64,000 nt of DNA, from contig NW_013171827.1 of the NCBI RefSeq assembly GCF_000151665.1, positions 1,075,066 through 1,139,065 of the forward strand. Reading direction: 5' to 3'. This DNA is from Blastocystis hominis (lineage: Eukaryota; Sar; Bigyra; Opalinata; Blastocystidae). A program made the translations under genes and the position numbers. Positions within the stretch are counted from its first letter, which is position 1; the number at the start of each line of letters is the position of its first letter. The notes below the pieces were generated by a model, which saw only the letters and a list, made by a program, of their open reading frames with translations, was not told the origin of the DNA and did no database searches. This document shows positions 32,624 to 42,894 of this stretch, piece by piece.

Positions 32624-33235
32624 TTACTTCTTCAAATTCACCAAGAACTTCGAGATTCCTGCATTGTTAGGAACGAAAGTTTTATCACCTTCGTGCCAGT
32701 TCGCAGGACAGACTTCTCCGTGTTCATCACTGAACTGAAGTCCCTTGATCACACGGATCGTTTCATCCACACTACGACCAACTCCATTATCATTTATATA
32801 AATATGACGGATTTTCTGATTCGGATCAATCAAGAACAATCCCCGGAAAGCTTGAGCATAATCCAAACCCGATTTATCTTCATTGTATACTCCATAGTTC
32901 TTCATCGTCTCACGAGTCACATCCGAAAGCAACGGAATATTGATAAGACCACCCAGTCCACCCTCAGAACGGGATGCCTTCAACCAACTCAAATGAGTAT
33001 AAGGAGAATCTCCAGAAATTCCAAGCACCACAGTGTTCACTGCAGCCAACTTGTCCGCAGCATCATTATAAGCGAATATTTCGGTGGGACAAACGAAAGT
33101 CCAATCCATGGGGTAGAACAACAGAATTACCCACTTTCCCTTGTAGTTATCAAGCGAAATATTAGAAATGGTTTCAGTTCCTTGAGCTCCATTCAAACAA
33201 AAGTTGGGAGCAGTTTGACGAATCGTGACGGGCAT
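32624..33235 (-). CDS. Typical 2-Cys peroxiredoxin
   Basis: Single-exon, 203 residues. Thioredoxin fold with peroxidatic Cys49 in FVCPTE and resolving Cys near 176 in VCPANW. It reduces hydrogen peroxide and alkyl peroxides using thioredoxin. A GGLG loop is present, but the YF-type C-terminal extension is missing (ends SKFLVNLKK), so resistance to over-oxidation would be predicted from family rules. Few introns and its place in an AT-rich, repeat-rich island set it apart from other genes in the window. Encoded TAA. Confidence 0.95.
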   Translation of the reverse strand: MPVTIRQTAPNFCLNGAQGTETISNISLDNYKGKWVILLFYPMDWTFVCPTEIFAYNDAADKLAAVNTVVLGISGDSPYTHLSWLKASRSEGGLGGLINIPLLSDVTRETMKNYGVYNEDKSGLDYAQAFRGLFLIDPNQKIRHIYINDNGVGRSVDETIRVIKGLQFSDEHGEVCPANWHEGDKTFVPNNAGISKFLVNLKK

Positions 33236-34877
33236 TTCTTAACTTGAGTAAATATAGATAAACAAATAAATAAATAATTAATGAATATTAATGTAGAAAG
33301 ATAGCTCATTTTTGAACAAAGAAAAGGTTGGGAACAAATGAATGAAACTCCCTTCTTTTCTCAAAGATTGTGAATATACGACAATCGAATAGTTTTTGAA
33401 TCACTATGTTGAAAACCGAAAATAGAATGAATAGTAGAATAGATTAGCAATACAGAATCGGATACTTTGTAGCTGAAGAAAAATGGAGTGAATAGTTCGT
33501 TTTCTGTTGTTTTTAATGTTGTGATGAGATCCAACTGAAACCATTTCATTCTTGTGTAGTATTTCTTTTAAGAAGTTGAGGTCATTCTCCCTGCAACTTA
33601 TAATTCACAAGTATTATTGATGAAAGAAACAGTGAATGCATTGAATTACCCTAATGAGCGATATCAAGTGGAATTGTGAACGAAATAGTGAATACTCCAA
33701 TAATGGGTGATGATATGTGAACAGAGACTAGACATATAGCTAGAATGTGCTATCTATTCGTGGTATGAAATGGAAGGTTTGGACTTGAAATATGCTGAAA
33801 TGAGTGTAGTATTATTACAGTGGAAATGTGCATTAAGTAGTGTCCAGTGTAGATATTTACTGTTGGTTACTAATTATGTATTGACAAATACTTATTTGGT
33901 CATATATGATGAGTCCATACTTGCCAATATCTACTTCATAGAATAAGGAACTATTGCTCAAATATACCACACAACAATAAGGAGATATAATGGTGAAATA
34001 GCATTACTACTGATATCATCAGTACACGATCTAACTCCACTGAAAGTGATCAAAACCTTTAGTGTCTCGTAGTAATCAAAAGGTAATTCAACTGCAAATC
34101 ATTAGCGGATGCAATCAATCTTTGTTTACTCTGATGGAAATGATTCTTTGATAGCTTTGAATTCACGATTTCATTTTTGCTTTCCCAAAATATCTATTAT
34201 GAATAGAACTCTTAAGAATTCAAATCATCAACTGAATTTAAGGTTGAGCAAATCAGAACAAAGCAATCATGAAAGAAAAACAGAATGGAAATTATAACTT
34301 GGTGCAATGATACTACGATCTTTAGAGTATGTATAAGTTTAATAAAATCGTGGTGTAGATAGTATAAATGGTCGTAATTCACCTTGTCTATTCCACAATG
34401 ATCAGAAATGATATCTGTATTCTGTAAGATCATGAAAACACAGTATAAAAATAGAAAATGGCTGTCGCAGTTCAGTAAATGAACTTATTGCTGTCACAAT
34501 CACTACGCTTATAACTGGTAAAAAAATAGAGTGTTCATGTTTCATCTCTATGCCTACTATTTGAATGCTATAGGTTCTATTACTTTGAGAGGCAAGCATC
34601 TATAGTAATAATAAAGTAGTAAATAATTGGAGCGTATTACGCGAAAAAACATGACCGCCTTTTTCGCGCCAAAATTACCATAAAACTATAGACCATTTGT
34701 CGGCAGTATTAATATGCTTTTCTGCCATTCTTTTCCATGGAATCCGGGCTAATCATGACACCACACGTCGGCAGGGATCTAATTTTCGCGCAAAACCACG
34801 CCAATTACCAACTACTATGGTAAAGAGAGTAAGCCATACACTACTCCGTGCTCATTTAAGGCTCACCTAGTCAAGGC
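33236..34877. other. AT-rich region with E2F-like sites at its 3' end
   Basis: No gene supported up to 34600. From 34640 to 34800 the base composition changes. It contains an inverted repeat with arms CGCGAAAAA/TTTTTCGCG (34640-34668) and two E2F-type motifs, TTTTTCGCGCCAAAA at about 34660-34674 and ATTTTCGCGCAAAA at about 34782-34795, ahead of the capsid-like gene. Confidence 0.5.
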
Positions 34878-36018
34878 AAGTTCGAATGGATCAACTCGTA
34901 CAAGTATCAGAATCCCTACATCACTTCTATGACTGTCCTGTTCACACCCAATCAAGTCATGTTCAACAACGTGGATTCTACGAATGTGGTCACGAACACG
35001 AATGACGAGGAGCTAACGATTCCTCCTGGATACTACACGATCGGTCAAATCATTGCCATCCTCAACACCATGACCGATACTATGTTCTCGATATCTACGA
35101 AGGCTTCGAGTAATGGGTGTATTTATATCCAGTACCCACATACCATCGATCTCACCAATGCTCCTGACATTCGAGAAATCCTCGGTTTGGAAGGACAAAT
35201 GGTCATTCTACCCGCTTCGTTCTATGGATCGAACGTGATTGATATCATGCGAAATCGTCAAGTGATCCAAGTGTACTCGTCTCTCGTGCATTCCTCCGAT
35301 CTGAAGATTGCCAACCAGAACAACAACCTGCTCACCACAATGATCATTGACGATCCCGAGGTTAATTATCTCCGCACCATGGAAAACATCTGCATTCCGA
35401 TGATAGCCGGATTGATGTTTTTATTCCGCGATATGGATGGTAATATCATGCGATTGAACGGCGAATTCGAACTCCAGTTGACGATCGAAGATGTGTATGA
35501 TCAAGTGCCTTCCTCAATTCTACCGATGAACTAGTTCTCCATGATGGAAGTGTTCGGCAATACTACGAAGAAGGAAGTGAAGCTGGACAATTCTCTGTCA
35601 TTCGATCAGTGATACATCTCATTTGTGTCACTCTATACCGACTTCGTGTTGCACAACGTACCATCCGATCAAGTGATATTAATCGATGAGGAGACATCCC
35701 CACACGAGGTGTCAATACCCAGAGGAACCCTACGACATCACGAATGGCATGAGTGTGATCCGAGTGTACAGTAGTATCAATGCTCAAACATTCGGTCTCA
35801 AGAGTCCGCTGATCGATAACCTGATTCATGTATCGATGGGACTGAACAACATGACCACCTGGGACAACCTATCGATCGATGTGATTGAACAATCGAACCT
35901 GGATTCCATTGATTGGGTACTGACAGACGCGAATGACCGCCCGATCTCCTTGAATTCGAATGTGTACATCTCATTCACGATATCTTGTAAGCACAACTTC
36001 AGTAAGGTATTCAAGTAG
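34878..36018 (+). pseudogene. Broken gene resembling a Polinton/PLV-type minor capsid (penton-like) protein
   Basis: The first open part (34878-35534) contains LTIPPGYYTIGQIIAILN, wording I associate with jelly-roll minor capsid/penton proteins of Polinton-like viruses and their integrated relatives. The second part (about 35540-36018) shares sequence features with the first (NGMSVIRVYSS against NRQVIQVYSS; ISLNSNVYISFTI against RLNGEFELQL), suggesting two related genes or domains in tandem. Breaks: TAG at 35533, an in-frame TGA near 35610, and a frameshift near 35720. No major capsid, ATPase, protease or polymerase gene was seen nearby, so this is a remnant or a domesticated fragment. Family placement rests on motif memory only. 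Confidence 0.4.
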
Positions 36019-37263
36019 ATAGATAGATATCAATGTCTATCTTCTATATACATATATCTATATATCTGAAAAGTAATAGTTTGATTGTTGCCTCCAACAA
36101 ATCAGCCAGATATGTCTCACAGCTTGATATTGGACAACTACTCATTCCCATAGAGTCCATTCTTATGGATTTCAGCTTTATCATCAACAATACTGATATC
36201 ACTATTAGTGAGTAATTCTATTCATCCTAATGAGTTGGGAACCAAAGCATTTCACTTTCATCAACCAACTCAAACAGCAAGTATTATGTATACTATTGTT
36301 ATTCATGCTCGTAATAGAACAACATTGTGAATCACTTTGTATCCCTATTGAAGTGGTGTACAATTCGATCCTTCCTTTAAATAGGAGATATTCTGCATTA
36401 TTTGACAGGTGGGGGATACTATATGGGTTAGAATAAGGAATAGTATTCTCTAGCAATATAACAAACTCTGATAGGTTCAGAGTGCATCAAAACGACAAAA
36501 ACTGCACACCAACTATCGAAAAACCTAGAAACAGTGGAATATGAATATATCTCTATTTGTTCGTATAAAATATATTATGTATTCTACCTTATTTTGCTCA
36601 GTTCTTCAACGACACACCCACCTTTCTCACAAACTCTACTATTCGATTCTACTATACACATATCACATATTATTACTATAAATGATAACCCAAAAACTGC
36701 TTATCGCTAGCTTTTCCATTTTCATTCCTATCATCATCTTCTACATACCCTATTTCTTTCTATCCCATCTAGATAAAATTCCAAATGAATAGAACGAAAA
36801 ACAAAACGCTTCCACTGGAAACAACACTCTTCGATCTATTCATTCCACAATATTCCATTTCCACTCATCTCCTTCCACTTCACAGTAAAAACAACTCCCT
36901 CCCTATTCGAAATCTATTCTTCCACTCATACCCAATTTCAACACTATTTTCACAATTGCACAATTCCTGTGTATTTTTGAAATCATTTGTTTTACAATAA
37001 AAGCTATTAGCTTCGTCTTACTGGGTTTGAATGTATTCAAAATTTGGAATTGGACTTGTATGTCCTGTCTTTTGTTTTGTTTTGTTTTGTTTTGTTTTCG
37101 GACTTCTATGTGTTTTTGTGTGTTGTGTTGTGGGAGTGTAAGTATTGTAGCTGGGATGGATTCTGTCGTCAAGTTGGTGTGTTTGAAGAAGCTAGTGTAG
37201 TCTGTGCTATCGTTACTTTGACTAAACTGTGTGTGTGAGATATGCATCGTGAACGCATTCAAT
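36019..37263. other. AT-rich intergenic region
   Basis: Only short frames without recognisable domains. Contains TAGA/TATA microsatellite (36014-36075) and a TTTTG pentamer array at about 37073-37098. Confidence 0.5.
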
Positions 37264-39900
37264 ACCATAATGGCGGTGGACCCTGGTTCCATTTTTGCTG
37301 TGTGGAGTGTGTTCCGAGTGAGGAATTTCTGTACTTCAAACTGTGCAACGTGGCGAACCCATTCATGTCATGTGGGACCGCGGATACATGGAGATAACTT
37401 GCAACGTGGGAGGTATCTGGTACAGGCACGACGTTCTTGCCTAGGATATCTGTTCTGTTTCTCGTATTTTCATTTTCATATTGTGAGGTGGTAGAGTGTG
37501 GTAGAGAGAACGGATTTGCGATGAGTGAAAGGGCAAACTATGGGAGCAAGAGCTGTAGGTTTGTAGAAGCGGAGCGTGTGTGGAACTTGGGAGAATGGGA
37601 CAAGAAGGCGGAGTATGCGAACTGCTGTGGACACGGTCCTCGCCTCTGATTGATGCGAGCCGAGTGAACTGGAATGGCCAGTGGGAGCAGGCGAGTTCCA
37701 AGACGGTGCAGTTCTGCATTTGTGGGTCTGTGGAGCATGGGAAGGTGGAGGTGTGCGTGGTGCGGGCGTGTGGGAAGTGGTGGAATGGAAGAGAGGTGAG
37801 GTGCGTGGCGGTGGTGTGCCCCGCGGACGAAGCGGCGGGGTAGCCGGAAGGGCACTTGGGGCAAGTGTTGGATACGAAGTGCGATGTGGACTAGTGGGGC
37901 ATGATCACGGATGGGTGCAACGCCTATCAGCAGTGGGAATCGATCGATCGATCGATAGGGGACGGGCTCCTGCCAGCCCATCCTGCCGATGCTGCGCTGC
38001 GCTGCGCTGCGCTGCGCTGCGCTGCGCTGCGTGGCGGGCGATGGGGCGAGGGACGTGGCGCTGTGGACGATGGGAGATGGGAAGCAATCCACGATGTACT
38101 GCACGAGCAATGTGGGCGTGGGCGAGGTGATCAACGACCCATTCGAGCCCATGAACATCCACATCGTGTTTGAATTGGCCGAGGCCACGTTCTCCTATCC
38201 CACCACCGCGATCTCCATCTCCGACTACACCATTGGGTTCGCCTTCGCCTTCGCCTTCGATGGCTCCTTCCCGCGGTTCTGCGAAGGCACGCACGCTCTA
38301 CATCAATGCCAACAGGTTGGTGTCCCGAAACGGCCTCCCCTTCCCCGCGGAAACCCTCATCGCGACCTTCTCGACCCGCGCCGGCGTTCGGTTGGCGTTC
38401 GGTTGGCGTTCGGTTGTGGCCTGCTCGCATTGTGGAGAGCGCGATTGGTATGAGGGAAGTGGAGTAGGCGCAGCGCAGCGCAGCGTGTCTGTGCAGATGG
38501 AGGTTCCCTGGAGCAGTGGCATCTCCGATGAAGCCCCGATGGATGGCCTTGATGGGCAGCAATGTGCAGAGCCAGTTCTTCGAGACGCGCTCCGTGTTGG
38601 TGGCGGGCGCCATTGTGAACAGCGTGATGGCCATCAGCTGGCGTGTCCGCAAGGGCGCCTCCTGGTCCGCCTTCGCGTCCTTCTCCGTCTACCGCCCCGT
38701 CGTGCTGCTGCCTCCCTGCTTCCCTCCGCGCCCGTCGTGCTGCTGCCGCCTTCGAAGCCACGCAGGTGCGCTGGGTCTGGTGGTGGTGCGAGCTCTTCGT
38801 GCAGGCCTTGGTTGGCTCCCACTCCCAGCTCTTCGCCGCCGACGCGCTCCTCCAAGAGGGCGACGTCCAGCAACCCGAGCTCTCTCTCGCTCTCTCTCTC
38901 TCGATGCGTGCGTGGCCTACTGGGTGCGCGTGGCGCTGTGCTCCGCCGCGTGCTCCATCCTCTCCGAGGCCTCCTCTCCCATCACCCTCGCCGCGTATGT
39001 CGTCGCGCCCGGCGCGGTGCAGAACCTCGAGGTGGCCGCGCTCTCCTCGACCTCGCTGCGCGTGCAGTGGGCAGAGCCGGCGGAGCTGGGCGGCGCCAGC
39101 ATTCGGTACTACGTGGTGCGACGCTCGTGGATGGCGTCGATGGCCGTGATCCAGAGCGAGAGCGAGAGCGAGAGCGAGAGCGAGGTCGCCAGCACGAACT
39201 GCTTCCTGGACCTGCAGAGCGTGCAGAGCGTGCAGCACGCGCCCATCTATCTGAGTGTGACCGCGTTCAACGGGTATCTCTCTCGCCAAGAGAAGATCCC
39301 CGCGGTTCTGTATGCGGTGTGTGTGGAATCAGGCGGAGGGCATTGAGTGGGACTGTGCGATGGCGATTACCGGATCCTTCCATGATCTCTGCACCGCCAC
39401 GTGCGAGCTTCGCGCTCCCGCGACTTCCTCCTTCCTCCTTCCTCCTTCCGCCGAACCGTCTGGTTCCTCGCGGGACGCGATGTGTGGGACGTGTTGGAGG
39501 GTGGGATCCCCGCGACTTCCTACACGCTGGAGTGCGTCCCGAGCGAAGTGGGCAGTGCCGAGTGGATGGGCAGGCAATTCGGAGTGTCCACGATGGCCAC
39601 GTCGGAATTCGTTGGGTGTTGGTGGTGGACGGCGAGCCAACCTCCTCGCTCACCGGTTCGCTCTGGGTGTGGGTGTGGGTGAGCAGGAATCTGGTGGGCG
39701 ATGGGGTGGGGTCCGTGGCTCCCTACGAAGGTGTGCAGAGTCGACCGGGCTCTCTGGATCTCTTCCTGTCCAACTGGGCGCAGAACGCCACCGTGGTCTC
39801 CGTCACCCAGCCCCTCCGCCTCCGCTTCCTCTTCGCCTACGACGTGACCGGCGCGCTCATCCGCGCCCACCTCGTCGATCACGCCTGGTGCGCCGTGGGT
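37264..39900 (+). CDS. Fibronectin-III-containing protein region, gene model unresolved (possibly pseudogene)
   Basis: A GC-rich block inside the AT-rich island. The clearest domain is one FN3 module at about 38990-39120 (APGAVQNLEVAALSS, LRVQWAEPAELGG, IRYYVV). A second partial FN3-like piece is at 39500-39600 (GGIPATSYTLECVPSE). Upstream pieces are Cys-rich (CVVRACGKWW, TDGCNAYQQW) or strand-rich (MNIHIVFELAEATFSYPT). The pieces lie in different frames. Some joins could be 30-nt introns, but in-frame TAGs at about 37840 and 37891 fit no obvious intron. Low-complexity tracts (GCTGC at 37994-38031, GAGCGA at 39156-39183) interrupt it. Best guess: a surface or secreted modular protein, decaying or with unusual introns. 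Confidence 0.35.
37992..38031 (+). repeat. GCTGC pentanucleotide array
   Basis: About eight uninterrupted GCTGC-type units. A pentamer unit changes frame with each copy number change, relevant to the broken frame of the surrounding FN3 region. Confidence 0.9.
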
Positions 39901-40925
39901 CGCGATGTTTCCACGTTTCCACGATCCAGACCGATTTGGCAGTTGCTGAGAGAAAGAAAAAGAGAGAAATGGTTGCGGTGTTTGGTTTGGAAGATGGATG
40001 GATGGATGGATGGATGGATGGAATTGTAGAGATGTGGAATGGTTGAAGCGTTGTAGGATTTGAATGAGAATCGAAAATGTGTTTAGGAAGGAAAGAAAGA
40101 AAATGTAGATTTAGAGTGTGTAGGGTGTTGGAATGATTTAGAAACATGAACAGAATAATCCAGAACGAGGAACCAAACGACTCTAGTTGATAATAATAAT
40201 AGAGTGCTGTGAGTTGATAGTTGAAACAAAGAAAGAAAGAAAGAAAGAAAGTGTATTTAGAGTTAGTTGGTTGGTTTAGGATAAGGAAATGATAGAAAAT
40301 GGAGTGAATGGTTAACGATGTGCGAAGATAGGTTCTTTGTGTGAAAATCACTGGATCAAAACCAATTTCCATTCGATTTGATTTACTAGTTTTACTAGTT
40401 TTAATTGCTTTCAAACCCAACCATTCCCAAGTCAAAATGATTTGGCTAGAATCATGGATGGATAGATTGGATTATCGAAATAATAATGATAATAATAATG
40501 ATAATATAGACTATTTAGACAAAGTGGAGTGAGCAACCAAATCCTTGCTTCATTACACGATTTCACTATGATATCATAAATATACAACCTATACAGACAT
40601 AGTAGACAACAAAATGGACTTTTCCATTCTGAGTGTTTCCAAACAATCCTGATATTATTATTATGATAAATATCTATACCTCCGAACTATTTCAACCACA
40701 AAAATGTGAACAAAATGATGCGAAACACAAGTGAGTACTTCACTTGGAAATCTTGGATCCAATGTGTATATGGTAGCACTCTATCATAATTTTTAAATAT
40801 GAAGAATACTTAGGTGTAAGGAAATAAACTGATCTCTCTGTTTTCTTCATAAATTCTTTATATTTGGCTGCAAATTACGAATTCAAAGAGTAGAGGCTAA
40901 GGATATGTGATTCCAAATAGGTAGA

Positions 40926-41767
40926 ATGCAAGAACTTAAGGGAAGCGAATTTCTCCTGGACGGTTACATAACGCTTGGTGAAGCAAAGGAAATCACTATT
41001 GGAGGCTACAAGTATAGCCTCCAATGCTATCAAGGCGATCACGAGGCTGAATACACGTTGACGAGAGCTGGGAATGTTTGCCTATTCCAAAATGGCATAC
41101 TGAAAATGTATTACGAGGTGGATGCGGACGAGACCGCAATCGGCGACTTCACGCGATTTGAAAATGGACGTGTCGCTTTTGTGCAGTCCTTCGACGAAAT
41201 CTGGGACAGAAAGAATTTTCATCGTATAATAAACCACGTCCGAGGCGAGCGTATGGAAATCTATTCGCATGCGAGTGATCACCTGATTTATCACGGTGAA
41301 TTTAACGAGAAGCGAGAACGAGAAGGATGGGGCATCGCGTATGACGAAAAAACGGGTGCCATGCTGCTCGAAGGGATCTGGAAGGGTAACAAGCTGGTGG
41401 AGATCATCCGCAAGATCGAGGGAACTATTATGATTGAGTTCAAGCGAAACGGGAATAACACAACCGCTTCGAATCGAATTCCCCTCTATGTGGGTGAATT
41501 CGATTATGATGAATCGAAAGAATCGTTTCTTCGAAATGGTCGAGGATACTGGATCGATGAAGAAACTCGGATTGCTACTCGCGAAGTGGAATGGAAAGAT
41601 GGAGTGGAAGTGAGTGGAAGAGATTTGTATGATGGATGGTACACTCGATCCACAACTCCAAAACCCAAACCCATACCCAAACCCAAACCCGCTCCGATGC
41701 CTGTGCCTGCTCCTGCTCCTGCTCCTGCTTCTGTTCCTGCTTTTGCTCCTGCTCCTGCTCCTGCTTT

Positions 41768-41803
<36 letters not shown>

Positions 41804-42894
41804 AAAACGTGAAGAACCTGCTGTTTCTTTTGTTCATGCCACATCCGATTCTTCTTCAAGAGCTACAACAAAACACTGGTGGAATAGGGTCAAGAAGGGT
41901 ATAAAACGCGAAGAACCTGCTCCTCTTCGAATCAGCGTCACTGGATCTACAAAATGGACCGATGTGAGTTTGCAAGTGACCGATTTGACGATTTCATCGA
42001 ATTGCTGTAACGATTTGAATGCATTAGATCTGAAGCGTTTTAAGTGGCTACGATCTATCGAAATCGGCGATGAATGTTTTGGATCAGTGAAAACATTCCA
42101 AATCGATGGATTGAATCGATTGAAAACTATCAAAATCGGAAGCAATTCATTTACTCAGAAAAAGAATTGGTATGGATATGAAAATGATAAATCAAAATCA
42201 TTCCACATATTGAATTGTGAATCATTGGAATCCATTCAAATTGGTGAATGGAGTTTCAGTGATTTTGCTGGAGACTTTGAATTGAAAAATCTACCACAAT
42301 TACAATCCATTCAAATTGGTACAATTGGAAGTGGTTCATGCAATTTCTATTCTAGTACATTTGTGATTCGAGGTATTGATATGATATTGAATATTTGAAT
42401 GATGCATAGATCTTCCAAATCTACAATCCATTACATTAGGTAATGAAGCATTCCGTTATTCCTTATCAACAATAATTGAAAGTATTGAATGAATTCGAAT
42501 GAAATGATTGATGTAGATCTTCCATCATTACAATCCATTCAACTCGATGGATGGGCACTTCATGGAAATCCATCGAATTCAAGTTCATTGACACTTCGAA
42601 GTAATAATGAATTGATTGGTTATGATTTGCTTTGTAGATCTTCCAAATCTAACATCAATAACTTCTGTTTATGGTAGTTTCTATGAACCTCGTGTAGTGA
42701 CATTGGAAAGTATTTCTGAATATTGAATATTGATAGTATTTAGATATTCCAAATCTTCAAAATGTCGAGCTACCTGGTGGTTTGTTTGGTAATCCATTCT
42801 ATGAAGTTCGATCGAAATCAATTTCGAGTATAGTTTGTTTGATTTGATTTGATTCATAGATGTTTCTTCCATTCTCGCTGATCTTGTCCACTAA
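40926..42894 (+). CDS. MORN-like plus leucine-rich-repeat protein with repeat-phased introns
   Basis: Six exons: 40926-42372, 42410-42481, 42517-42600, 42638-42709, 42744-42827, 42860-42894. Introns are 32-37 nt, all in phase 1. The N-terminal half has MORN-type strands (YHGEFNEKREREGWGIAYD, GRGYWIDEETR). A Pro-Ala tract (41675-41805, APAPAPA) follows. The C-terminal half has LRRs of the BspA type (LKTIKIGSNSF, LESIQIGEWSF, LQSIQIG). Exons 2-5 are 72, 84, 72 and 84 nt, and each encodes one LRR opening with LPNLQSI-like wording. MORN suggests membrane or lipid association and LRRs suggest binding; function unknown. The stop is an encoded TAA in exon 6. Confidence 0.7.
41675..41808 (+). repeat. 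Pro-Ala coding tract (GCTCCT hexamers)
   Basis: Hexamer GCTCCT/TGCTCC units encode APAPAP and links the MORN and LRR halves; preceded by ACCCAAACCC units encoding PKPNP-like residues. Confidence 0.85.

Noticed and set aside
37905-38294. Minus-strand frames across the GC-rich block
   Set aside because: The FN3 wording is on the plus strand; minus frames are low-complexity His/Arg/Gly.
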